64,000 nucleotides of DNA, taken from assembly GCA_002573585.1 (NCBI GenBank), contig PDNB01000029.1:1-64000 (forward strand), in the 5' to 3' direction. The position numbers and the translations under genes are program-made. Below the pieces are notes generated by a model. That model had not been told where the DNA came from, made no database searches, and saw nothing but the letters and a program-made list of their open reading frames with translations. The DNA comes from Helicocarpus griseus UAMH5409. Taxonomy: Eukaryota; Ascomycota; Eurotiomycetes; Onygenales; Ajellomycetaceae. This document shows, piece after piece, positions 22,267 to 33,964 of the stretch. Position 1 is the stretch's first letter. Each line of letters starts with the position of its first letter.

Positions 22267-24656
22267 TCTCCTCGCTATTCATTTTCTTTGTGTCTCATGT
22301 TTCTTATCTTTGCAATTTTAGAAACAGGAAAGCCCAGAGGGAAGTGGCAGTTATCACCAGCAGCTTTGTTGTTGACCACCTTGCCCAGGGTACCGAAGCA
22401 GGCATCGCGATCTGTCATGCATTCTTTACTCGCATGATAGCTTTGTCAAGGCGTACTTAACATCCGCAATTGGTTTCCTATTAGGGTTTATGGGCGGACT
22501 GATTTGGTCGCTGTCCATTACAATCTCTCTTTTCTTCCCCCCAGGAGGTATTTCTTCAAGTTCACGACATCAAAACTCTCTTAATACATCTAGAGGTTCC
22601 TTCTCCAATACGGCGTATACCTAGTTGTGCAAATGCACGCAAGCGTCGAGAAGAAAAGGCTGCTCCCAAGCCAGGGCGGAGAGCCTATCCGATTGACGGG
22701 GAGCATAGATTGGAAGGGGATATAAACACCCGTTTTATGGCCAAGGTTCCATTTTTGGACCCGATTGATTCATAGAAAGCTCGCATTCGCTCTGTCGCAA
22801 ATTCTGCAATGCAGTGTATCCCATATCGAAGTAACAGCATCACTTCATGGGCACTAGCAAACCATGAAAATACTTTTGTCGATATATATGTTTTTGTCAT
22901 GTCAAATGTTTGTATGTTTTTGGCCCTTTCCCTGTAATTACGCTATTCGCTCGTTGTTTCTCAGGGAAAGCACAACGGACTCCCCGCGCGTACATGTCTG
23001 ATGTGCAAGGATGACAGCTCAGTCACTAGCACACATATGATCCACAATCACATCGTCCAGCAAAGCCACATTGTGCACAACGTCTTTGGATATGTTGTCG
23101 ACTACCTTCGTCGTGTAGTCTGGTCATTCGCATGCCGAATTCTGAGGCAAACAAGCCACCCGCACAACCGAGGCTGTCATACTATGGCATGAGTTGTTCT
23201 ATCGAGTTGGCCTGAAGACATGGCTGAAGATGGCCTGGAGATAATTGCTAGCAAAGCGATCTTGTGGAGTGAGTGTGGGGTCAATAATTTTCTTTGAAGG
23301 AGGTTCGACTTGTGGTCACCGCTTTTCCGTTCAAGTTTTGATGACACAGCAAGTTATCGGTCTCTGGCCAAACTTATGGGTAGTCTGAGAAGTTCTCGGA
23401 GTCCTAAACGTTATTTTGGCCGATCAAAGCGTGGAGCTAGGCAGAAGACATGCGTATGGCATTGTGCTCCATGGCCTGCAATATCAGCATTGGTCTCAAT
23501 GCGAAGCAATGTCCCATGAGAGCTTGCCAACGTGTCAAGGTCAACGAAGGCAAGCGCTAGGCTTTCTACGAACCGCTAGGAGGCATGATGCGACTCTGCA
23601 AAATCCTTCGCAGATCTGATCGAAATATGGACTAGCTGACGGGAAATCTCCGCATTTTAAGCTACTCTTTGAGTTTCTTAAGGCTCGCCGACAGTCTTTC
23701 GTGACGGATTCCACTGCAGCACCAAGCTTCCAAATTCCCACTCACAGCCTCGGCTGACAATAATATATCCAATAATTATGCAATCAAGACCGCCTAATAA
23801 CATGTATTAGGTTGATAGACGCTTTTCAGCCTATCTTACGGAGCGGACTTGAAATCACAGCAAACCCTAGTTAGCAAAGTTTGACATCAGCCAAAACTGC
23901 GGGGACGCAGCGAGCTTTTCCACTACTCTGTCCAACCACTCCCTTGATTCTCATAACAACGGGTAGCAGATTCAACGCCATTATTCCTCCATTAGCGCCA
24001 AGAGCCGGGTCTCTCGTATTCCGCAAACAAGCTCCACGGATTGGCGTCGACGGACGTTCACTAACATCGTGCTATTCCGCTTGTCGACAGTTTATACACG
24101 GCGCCGCGCCAATAATGAGCAAGCAAGACCGTACATGAGACACCACTTTTTCCCGCGGCTCTGCACCTGTTTATCCATCCACTGGCACCCAGAGCCTCAG
24201 CGCCAGAGGAGTCTTGCCAAAGGAGTTATCAACTTATCATACCCACAAACACGAGGCTCAATCTCTATATGGGGAACATCTTGACACAAGGCGTTCCGCT
24301 CATGTCGATCGTGAACGGAGTCGGGCTCTGGCCCTCAGAAGCCCTTGAATCGACTGCGAAGGAAACCAATAAAGGCACGATGGGGCCCAAGGTCTTGGGA
24401 GTTTTGCTTCCTTGTTGTCAGTAACGAGCTTGCGTCCTCTAGAAGGTAAGAAATGTTCAATTCTCGCTCCTGCTACCGTCTTAAGGCTAACTACGTCCTC
24501 AGGCCACCGTGAGATACTGCAAATACCTTTTTTGCGCCGGAAAAACTGTTTTCAATCAACTGAAATTACTCGGTAATAAACACACCGGCCCTGATGATGA
24601 AGATGTACTGCACAGTGTTTTCTAACTCCTACCCAGGATCGAGGACAGCCATAAGT
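19698..24656. other. gene-poor region of about 5 kb
   Basis: The longest open frames (for example 21157-21528, 21838-22113 and 22146-22460) lack family motifs and convincing splice context. A 36-base T run lies at 22230-22265 and a TACTCCGTA motif near 21125. The first few hundred bases include the panB promoter. I see no transposase or reverse-transcriptase motif, though old mutated repeats cannot be excluded by eye. Confidence 0.5.
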
Positions 24657-24917
24657 ATGAAGCTCACAAACTACGCTACGGCTATCGTGCTTCTGCTTCT
24701 TCCCCTCGAGTCCCTTGCGGCAAAATGCTGGTTCTGTGGGAAAACTACGCAGCGTGGCTCGTTCGCTCCCACTTATGAATGCGGGAAGTATTGCGATTTG
24801 GATAATTATATCAACGGGGTTGTGGGGTATGAATGCTGGGAAGACTCTAGAGGAGGAGGGGCATGTTACGAGAGGTGTTGCCATGATGGGAAGAGAACGC
24901 ACAATGCCTACGGCTGA
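24657..24917 (+). CDS. small secreted cysteine-rich protein (86 aa)
   Basis: The product has a clear signal peptide (residues 1 to about 22, strong Leu-rich core ending SLAA) and a mature chain of about 64 residues with eight cysteines at 24, 27, 42, 46, 60, 70, 74 and 75, including a C-x2-C and a CC pair. An even number of Cys in a short secreted protein suggests four disulfides, as in many fungal effector-like or antimicrobial proteins. An in-frame ATG 63 nt upstream (24594) would bury the signal peptide, so the internal ATG is preferred. The family is not recognised. The gene sits alone in a gene-poor region, as such accessory genes often do. That it is expressed is inference. Confidence 0.6.
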   Translation: MKLTNYATAIVLLLLPLESLAAKCWFCGKTTQRGSFAPTYECGKYCDLDNYINGVVGYECWEDSRGGGACYERCCHDGKRTHNAYG

Positions 24918-26096
24918 TAGTGGGAAGGACGGTATCTTGACTTGGGGTGATTTTTGAATTTGATGGTGCCGTGGTTGAATGAGAGGAAGGGGAAACTATC
25001 TTTTACAGTAAAGCTCGCTAGTAAATCTGTGAAGGCAATTCCCCCCGTAACCCGAACTTTGCTCGGATAATCTTCCAGTTATTCTGTCAGTATTTGTGAA
25101 GTTATTCAAAGTTTCTTTTGATAGGGCAACTGGACTTACAAAAGCAAAGTTCAAAGAGGTGAAAATCCGCCGTTTGGGGCATTTGTCCCTATCGTCCGCC
25201 GTAGTAACCGACGTCGATCCCCGCATGTCTTAATTGAATTTGAACCAACTATAATAACCAACTCAATTTGATATGTGCCAGTCCACGTATCCAACCTGGT
25301 CGGAAAGGCATCTGCTGCGAGAGAGCTTTATGGACTGAATAACATGAGAAAAACATTGCGGAGTGATTTGATAAGTGGAGCTACTGTCACTACTACCGCC
25401 AAGATGGTGTTGCTGCTGCCGCTCCCCCGCGTGTGATGGCAAGGCTTAGAGCTGCAACACTTAAGAGCTTGAGCTTTCCTATATCCAAAATTGGGCTTAG
25501 TATTTGATTCTGCCCCCATAGAGCACAAGTGCGGGAAGAGAATCGGGGAGCATTGTGCCTGAGAAAAAGCATAAATGCCTTTTTCGACCCTGCTTGTAAA
25601 GGCCGTCTCTGTTTTGCCAAATCGCTTGCATCTGGGTAGGTCGATATAGGTGCGGGCTGCCGGTGCTCCATGATTTGCCTCTAGTGACTCGGACATGCAT
25701 AATTGTACTGCTTTCATCTTGCTTCGTTCCGCCAATGGGGAAGAGAGATACAAGGGGATATGCACCCCTTGGCTGTTGGTGTTCGATTATTGGTTCCAGG
25801 GTTATCTTCGCTGCGGCAAGGCGCCATTAAGACATCCTGGCAAAGTCGATACTGACCACTGGGACATTGCCCTCGCTGCAGAAATGCACTCCTGCATCGC
25901 CACATAAGTATGCTCCTCATCCATATTTTGTTTCTGGTGCCTATTTGGACCTCGAGGGATTGTGAAGCAACACGATCAGAGACTTTTTGGCAATCTACGG
26001 GGCAGCATCGGCCTTTAGCACTTTTCCAAACTTCTTCACTGCACATAGTTGCAAAGTGATGTTCTATACTCACTGATTTTCAACAATTACGGCACG
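24918..26096. other. intergenic, no gene recognised
   Basis: Minus-strand frames at 25328-25765 and 25714-26073 have some cysteines but no conserved motif. The segment just before 26097 is the probable promoter of the ankyrin gene remnant. Confidence 0.45.
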
Positions 26097-29000
26097 ATGT
26101 CTATTGCTTTCATTGCCGGCTTCTTAATTCAGGGCGTCGCTGCAGACGGCGGAGACGACTTTTCAAACAACTTGTTTTCAGACCTTGCCCCGTAAGTCTC
26201 ATGGATTGTCGATCGTAGGGAATCAGCTAATCGTTCTTTATCTATAGGCTGCTTGCGCTCTTCGGGGAAAGATTTACAATGCAGTTCATGAGCCAGTCAA
26301 TGGGTTGGGCAGATAACATCGTCTTAGCAATGGCTCCCCTTGGCATAATCACGGTCGTCGTTGTCGCAATTAGGGTTGGCGGCCCTTCGTGGTTGAAGGC
26401 CATTGTGGGAAGGGCGAGAGAGAATCTTGCCGTTGCCGAGGCAGAACTCATGTCATCTACCTCAAAAGAGGTCTGTGAGCTTTGGAATGGACAGCAGGTG
26501 GTGAGAGTCATGGGGACAGCTCCCGTTAGGGAATTCATAATATTAACCCCAGAACGCCGCGAAAATGGGTTGGGCGATCTGGAGGTAGAGGTCAATAAAA
26601 TGGATGAAGTGAAAGATCGGTATTTTGAAGAGGAATCGGGTTAGCGACCCCATTTATCATTCGAGTAAATGGAAGCTTATTCTTTACACAGATATCGGAT
26701 ATAGTCCGGAACCTCGAGCCGATTCCGCTGCAGAAAAAGGACTCGCATCTGAAGACGGTTACGATCCGAAAATTATTGTTATGCGAAATAAGAAGACTGA
26801 TGCACCAAATATCACGCTCAACGTCCACGACCGTGTAGAAAGAACAGAGCTACGCGTCGTCGCCGTTATTGGACTTCTACTTCAGGCTGGGGGGTTCTTG
26901 TCTACTCTGGATGCGCTACATATTACCCGACGCTGATGTTTCTCAAGGGCGGATCTCTTGTTGCACATTATGCCTTTCCCTGCACCGCAGTTGGAACGCT
27001 ACTGCTGGTGACTGGCGTGGTGATTTGCTCTCATGTGGTAGAAAGCAGCACCAAAGAGAACAGATACTGGGTAAAACCCGGTTGGAAGGCTCGTATTGTA
27101 TGGCTACAAAGGTCTGGGACCGCCAACGACCAAACCTTTAGGTCTTACGCAATCTGGGCCGAAAACCGCCTGAAAAGTTATCATAACGTCCCAGCGGGCA
27201 TTCGACGAGGATACAGCAGGGCTAGCGTCGAATGGAGAGGGTACAAAAAACCCAAAGAAGGCCGAGAAGCTGATCTATACATTGGAAGCAAAATTTATTT
27301 GTGGGATAACACTTTCTCTCTGTGGCTTTTTTGTGCAGTTTATCGGCGTAAGGGGCATGCATTGGTCCGCCTCTGTTGCGCAGCTTGGCGCAATTCTTTT
27401 GATGACCATTTTAAGGGCTTACGTCCGTCTTAGCCTCGCCAAACTACCTAAGTCTCAGCCGCTACTTCCCGGCCATGAACTTGATTGGTTTGCCATGTCA
27501 CTTGGAGGAAATCCTGACTATGCACCATGGCTTCATACTTCTGGTGTTAACCAGGACAACTACAAGCTTCCACGCAAAAGAAGAAAATAAATGGGATATA
27601 ATCTTCGAATTAGTCGGAAATCCCTCTACGTACAATGCTGTATATGATACTGTCAGTGACAATATACAAAACCAAGTGTCGCAGACAAAGAATACTCAGC
27701 CCCTGAATAAGCAGTTCCACCAACCTAACGAGTGTGAAACTCCTGGGAAGGCTTACAATGTAGTTATGCTTCGCAGGGACCTTGGCGAACTCGCGGATTG
27801 GCATGGTCCTGCATTGGCTGAATCTATCTCCCTTGCAAGAGCCATTGATGTTACGATGGATGCCTTATGCCGCGACTACGGCGTGGACTTCAGTTGGCCT
27901 CTCAATACACGTGATGGCGACTCGGCCCTTTTTCGTGTCGAAAAGCAACGCAATGGCAATTGGAAATCATATTCGGCTGATATCGAGGCGGCTCTATCGC
28001 TATGGCTGTTTTCTCTCAAGAAAAACGAACAAGATGGCTTCTCCAAGGCGCGGGCTTCCGCGGCTTTTCTCGAAGATGGCCCAAGGTTACAGTCTCAAGA
28101 GAAGGTCATCAAGGAAAGCGTGAGACTTTTAGGACGGTATGCCGATAGTTTGAACCGCGATCTGCAATGGTGGATGCCTAATGGCGCCGAAAGTGTCTTT
28201 GTTGTTATGGAATCAGTAAATGATGAAGGGACAGTAGTCGAAGGATTTGATGGTCTTATGATCATCGGGTCAATCGATTCGTTTCGTTTAAGTGAAACAA
28301 CCAGCCTGAACGGAACTTATCGGCTACCGTACTACCAGAAAATCCACGCTGACCGTGAAAGTCGATTCGATTTTGATATGTGCAAAGCATATCTAGCTGT
28401 GAAATTGTACCATCCACTTAGCTTATTGCTCGCACGACATGCTTTCTCCGTGTTCTTGCGGACTTTGGCGAAGAAATTGCTGAAACCAATTGGGACTAAA
28501 GCGGACCTGCTCGATAACATGGAACGTCCTTTCTCACCTAAGCAGTCCTTCAGACTGCACGATCCGGAGTTGTCGAAAATGGCACAAGAGATACAAAACA
28601 CTGGCCTGGGAAGCATTGACGATGTCTTTCTTTGCATTATCCCTCCATTTAGTACCTTGAATCTGCTTCCGCAAGCCGATGTAATCATTGATGCTGTACG
28701 GCAACAAACCAAGGGCTACGAGGAACCAGGAAATTTACTTGGTGCTAAGGAGCCATACTTATGGCTTTTTTACATGGGCACGACATTTCCTCACACGAGT
28801 ACAATGTTCAGAAAGGTTATTACCGTGGTAATAGAGTTTCTAAGGCTTGTTTGCAGAGCCGCATCATGGAAGCATCGATCCATGCCTTACAAACGAATCT
28901 TAAGAGATATTATGACTATCTTATCTAATGAACTAACATTGACTGGTGTTTATTTTGTGACAAAACTCATGAAGCTATATAACAATGTCGTTCCTGGCAT

Positions 29001-30322
29001 TGTGATCTTATGTGCACTGTTTAGCTCAGTCCAGGAAATGTTAGGCTTCACAGAACTTCACTCATATGCTTGTTCAGATTTCATGCCAAAGGTGGACTAT
29101 ATGGACTATATTCTCAATGATATCAATATTATCAATGTCAAAGATCTTCTTGGGTGGGTCCCACTTCACTACGCTGCGCTAAAGGGATCGACAGACTCGA
29201 CTCAAACCCTCGTGGACGCTGGAAGTGATATCAATGCACGCGACCTTGTGGGCTGGACACCGCTACACTACGCTCGCCAATATGGAAACTTGGACATGAC
29301 TCCTTTTCTACTGCGCAATAAGGCGACGATAAACGCACAAGACAGAGATGGAATGACTCCCTTGCACTCAGCAGTGATAGGAGGTTGCGAGGGTACGGTG
29401 CGCTTACTGATCGAAGTCGGAGCTGACGTCAATATCCAGGACATGTTGGGATATACCGCGCTGCACTGGGCTTGCTACGAGGGTCACGAGGCCATAGTGG
29501 AAAGGCTGTGGAAATTACACATATCAAACTGGGCAATAACAGCACTAGCCCTTTACACGTGGCAGTGATAACCGAGAACAAGTCCATGTTCGATACATTG
29601 ATTCGTTCAGGGGCTGATGTGGACGTGAAAGATCTAGGAGGACGCCCCTCTCATACGCCGCTGAAAATGGAAACGAGGAAATCGTCAGATCATTAAGCTC
29701 GAACAAGGAGGTGGATATTAATTCCAAAGATATGGAAAGATGTCGTCCAATACACCGAGCCATTTGTGAAGGTCATACTTCCATAGTAAGACTACTATTG
29801 ACAGCCGAGAATATTCAATTGGATGTCTACGAAAAAGTATTTAGGGGCGTTTTGAAAAATTCTATTGGGATAGGAAATACCGCTATCCTTGAGATGTTTC
29901 TTGAAAGCGAGGCTGTGGATATTGACAACACAAAATGCCGCGTTTTACTCGGGTTTGCCATCAATTATGACAACGAGGCTGCGGTGAGGATACTACTCAA
30001 GGATAAGAAGATTGACATCAATCGCCGAGACGAAGCGAGATGTACACCGATCTCGTACGCCGCCCGTTATGGGAACCCGGCTATTGTGAAACTGTTACTT
30101 GACACTGGAAAGTGCGATGTCAATGCCAGGGATAGGGACGGTTACAAACCACTCGCCATCACTGCTTCCAGATGGACTCAATGCTCACCTGGGGATGATT
30201 CTAAACAAGAGAACTATGAATCTATATACGAGTTACTCCGACCGCTCACGACGTTGGACGCTGAATCATTCGCTGATTTCTCAGCTCGTCGCCTTCAGAA
30301 GGAGATTAGACACGGGCTTTAA
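26097..30322 (+). pseudogene. ankyrin-repeat membrane-associated protein, broken by several frameshifts
   Basis: The ATG at 26097 opens a signal-like hydrophobic N-terminus. A normal intron (26192-26247; GTAAGT, TATAG) is followed by a hydrophobic segment (APLGIITVVVVAIRVG) and a region (VAEAELMSSTSKEVCELWNGQQ) that I associate with large fungal ankyrin proteins. A second intron at 26640-26691 is possible. Downstream the protein continues sensibly only by changing frame at least five times: at a G run (26889-26894), an A run (27173-27176), A runs near 27576-27587, near 29500-29515, and near 29640. From about 29100 to 30210 there are ankyrin repeats of the type GWTPLHYARQYGN and DMLGYTALHWACYEGHEAIV. 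The middle section (27600-29000) has no domain I know. Two of the shifts look like +1 in homopolymers. No other gene in the window shows such breaks except the one at 42.8 kb. Confidence 0.8.
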
Positions 30323-31025
30323 CAAATACTGTTACGGCGCCGGGGTCTCCCACCCATGAATGCTATACCTCAACGTCGATGAGTTAATACATGCTCCTCG
30401 CAGTTTTAATCCAAAATTGGCTACCTCCCCATGGTTTTGGTAAGGTAAACGAAGCTGGCCGTATTGGATTACTTGTCCTGCTGTCTTGTATAGTTGCCGG
30501 GGATGATGCGTGAGATGATAAGTGGGAGGAAAGATGTTCTGGCTTGTTCCAGGCATCAGATTTCTCAATCCAAGTTTTCTATGTTTATCTATCAGTACGT
30601 TATATAACACGGTTGCGGAGTGGGACATGATCTAGGAATATAGGCCTCAAGAAATATCGCTTCTCGGGAAATAAGGCTTCATTGCATTACGCTCGAAATA
30701 TATTTTTGGGAGGCCATTCGGCGTCCCCCTCTCAGCAATCACTTTGTTTCAAAGTATGTCCTATAACCAGGAACAGTTAATATGACTGGAACGTATCATT
30801 TAAGATGCTTTGCAATTTATGAAAAATACCCTTATCAATCAGATACATTTCTGACCTGGATGAAGAAATAAATTTAGTAAAAATTCCTCCCCACCACTAA
30901 AGTAAGGGGAGAGAGAACCTTAGGCAAATTAGTCTAAGTATGCAACCGGGCAAACGAGGGATTATCTCGTAGTATTTCAGTCCCTAACTGAATGGGAGTT
31001 GCATTTATCAACTATCGACTTGAAC
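30323..31025. other. intergenic, convergent 3' ends
   Basis: This is an AT-rich spacer between the ankyrin pseudogene and the transcription-factor gene. No gene or repeat was recognised. Confidence 0.5.
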
Positions 31026-32624
31026 TCATGCAGTACCGTGAGTACGATCAGACTCCGGCCCTCGTTCGATCGCATTAACTGAAAAGAGGGAAAAATGTTA
31101 GCCCCACGAGCACTTTTTACCGGGGGTAGCCAGGAACTTACGTATAAAAACATACATCATCCCAAACTCATCTGCATCCTCCAACCACAACTCCGCCCGA
31201 AACCCCATCCTCGCACCAGATCTAACCTTAAGAAGTTCATCTTGGCGGAAATAGGGCCCGTCCCACTGCGCTAGCCAGCGGTTATAAAGAGACTCCCACT
31301 GTTCCCTTGTCGTGGCTTGCCATAGGTATTTGGGGGCGGGCGCGGGCATATGACTTGCATCTCTGCAGTCCAAGGGGGGTATGGAGTGGTAAACGCAGTA
31401 GGCCCAGAATATTGTGTATAGACTTAGGACTGCTCGTCGCTTGCAAGTGACATGAACCCAGCATTCCCATAGAGGCCGTACGCGGTTGCTCTCTTCTTCG
31501 AGGACTATGCCGGTTGAGACGACGTAGTGGATTATGCTTTCCAGCTGTCTGACAAGTTTATCGTCGAGACGTGAGATTGTTTGTTGCTCATTCGAGGGGA
31601 ATAGAAGCAAGATGGTATATATTGTTAATGCCTGCAAAGCAGTTGTCATGTTGCGTTCATCAAACGTTGGGAACTGGGAAGGAATGCATTAGTGTTAGAC
31701 AAAGTAAATGGGGGGGGTGCTTTGGCTGCAGCATACCAAGTTCACGATGGCTTGGACCTCTTTTTTAACTGTTTGTTGAACAATTCCTGTCGCCCCGCGA
31801 CGCTGTCCATCCCACATCTGGACCAAAGCAAAACAGTTTGCCAGTGGCGTAGGGATGTTCCCATCTGACAGTTGATTGGGGTGGATCATTGGTGGTAGGT
31901 GGGTGCCTTTGGCCATCATCCGCGGCCACGTTCTAGTCACCCGAAAAACCATTTCGGTGCTGTTCTGAGCCACTTTTGAAACTGCGGGTACAGCCGGTTG
32001 AGTTGAAGGCACTAACTGATTAGAAACATCTCCACCAGAGTCATGCATGTGCCTGACCAAGGCAAAATCGTCATTTAAAGCGTCAAAGTCATCAAAGTCT
32101 CCGAATGTAGAGCTTAGTGAGCTTTCCAACGCTTCGAGGTCTGGAGGTAATAAAGAAGGAAGATCCATGCAAGCACTCTCTGGAGTAGGGAATGCATAAT
32201 GATTGCCCAAACCACTGTTGAACCGTTCCTGTTCGAGAGGCACATGAACACCGGCACAGGGGGCAGTAGTGTCTTTGATACTACCGTACTGTGGCAGTTC
32301 ATAGTTTCCAGAGCCAGCTTCGGGCCGGGTAGGTTCATAAGGAGCGCTGGGGCTCGGGTACTGGCAGGCCGTCCGCCGGGCTTCACACCGGGAACAGGCG
32401 GGGCGTTTTAGATCGCAGCGTGTTTTCGCAGCTGAGCATTCACGGCAGGCCTTTTGCCGCAGACTTTGGGGCCGGCCATCTGCGCATCTTTTTGAGTGCC
32501 GGACAAGTGAGGATTCTGTATGGGATTATTAGCGCGTGAACAAACTCGAGGGGTGTCTAAAAGGGGGTTGCGTTTTACTCTGAGTAAACCTATACCCGCA
32601 CCGTGTGCACTCGAACCCAGCCAT
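31026..32624 (-). CDS. C2HC zinc finger + Zn(II)2Cys6 transcription factor
   Basis: Four exons (minus), 32579-32624, 31737-32515, 31142-31673 and 31026-31078, give 469 aa in consistent phase. Splicing exon 1 to exon 2 builds a zinc finger, C6-x2-C9-x12-H22-x3-C26, split by a 63-nt intron. A fungal binuclear cluster follows at once: cysteines 39, 42, 49, 56, 59 and 66 (CRECSAAKTRC and CSRCEARRTAC). The middle is acidic and Ser-rich (about 120-160), as in activation regions. The C-terminal part (about 270-460) resembles the helical region of fungal Zn2Cys6 regulators. The last intron (GTAAGT, GCTAAC, TTTCAG) replaces an apparent KFLATPGKK tail with a 17-residue tail. Target genes are unknown; no biosynthetic cluster is adjacent. 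Confidence 0.85.
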
Positions 32625-33964
32625 GTCCTTCAACCTCCAAGCCGAAAATATGAACTTAAACTATTCAGCATTCTAAATCTATGTTCGGGGTGTCTGAACA
32701 GCTAATATTATTGCTGGCAGGTTGTCGGGATGATGTTCAGCTCGGAGTTCGGAGTTCCGGGTTGTTCTGAGGGCTGACTAATTGGCCATATCAGCCCTCT
32801 CAACGGGGCAGTTCCAAGGTTAACAACTGCTTGCTTCAGCTCGATGTCAACCATGGGATGCAATCCAGCCTTATCGCCATCTCTGGAGTTAACCGAGATT
32901 CGATGAGTGGTTATGCACGGCGATTTGTACTAAAGAATCGCGCAATCCCTACAGAAGTTGGCCACGTCCGACTTAACCAAATCTCACTCCTCGCCCCCTG
33001 AAGAGACATGAACGTTTGATTTCAAATCAAGTCATTATACTCCCACCCCTCAGCTAGTGATGGTATACACTCAAAAGTTTGCATGGGCGATCAAATTTCT
33101 AAATGATATCACCTCGGAATTACCACTGAAAGCCCCTGCACAGAACTACCCTTTCAGGCATGTTATTATAGTCTGAAAAACGGATAGGCTGATGAGCGCT
33201 TATCGTGCTGCGTTGGAACGAACGCACGGAGGAGATAGCTCATTGGTTAATAAGATGTAAAACCGCCATATGGGAAAAAAAGTGTTACCAAAAATGGGAA
33301 GAGTGCAGTCTGAAATGAAAACCAGCAAAGGGACATTGACAGGTAAATTAGATGAATCACAGAAGTTACGCGGGTGGATTGGAAACCTAGAGCATGGAAT
33401 GTGTATACGGATGAGAGAGATTTGTATTCTCAAACAGATTGAGTGTCTGCTCAAGCGCATGAGTCAAGTGGAAGAGTATATAATGACATGGTATATAGAT
33501 TCTAACAGTGCGGAAAGGGGATTATAGCGGCTATTCAGTTGCTACAGCGCTAAGAAAAGGGGCGGAGAGCGGGTATTTAACGATCAAGAAGGGTTGGCGT
33601 TGCCTACGCGATAAAATCAGCTAGCAGAGGACAGGGGCGCAGGAGACAGCAAGGAGTCAGGAGAGAAGCAAATAAAGCGGTAGGTACCAGGCGCCGGGAT
33701 TTATATGCACATTCCAAAAAGCCGAGTTGGCAAAGGCAAGACGACTAGATCTACCTTACGGGATATGAACCCTTTCGATAATGGAAGAAAAGATAAAGAA
33801 GCGATTGGACCCGTGTGTCAGAAACGAAGGCAAATATAAACTCAATGAAGAACTAGATAAAACGCTGCTAACTGAGCTCCCTTTAATAAACACAATAGAT
33901 CTAAAAGAAACAGCCCGGGAAATGGTATGGGGATCTTTCTTTCAGTTGGGCATTTCCTTCGTCT
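32625..33964. other. intergenic
   Basis: This is the promoter of the transcription-factor gene plus the 3' flank of the Dbf4-like gene. Short frames at 33270-33527 and 33781-33954 have no recognisable content. Confidence 0.5.

Noticed and set aside
22146..22460. Frame crossing the 36-base T run (poly-Phe)
   Set aside because: It is a homopolymer artefact, not a protein.
25328..25765. 145-codon minus-strand frame with a hydrophobic C-terminus
   Set aside because: It has no conserved pattern or signal peptide, and overlapping frames of similar quality exist.
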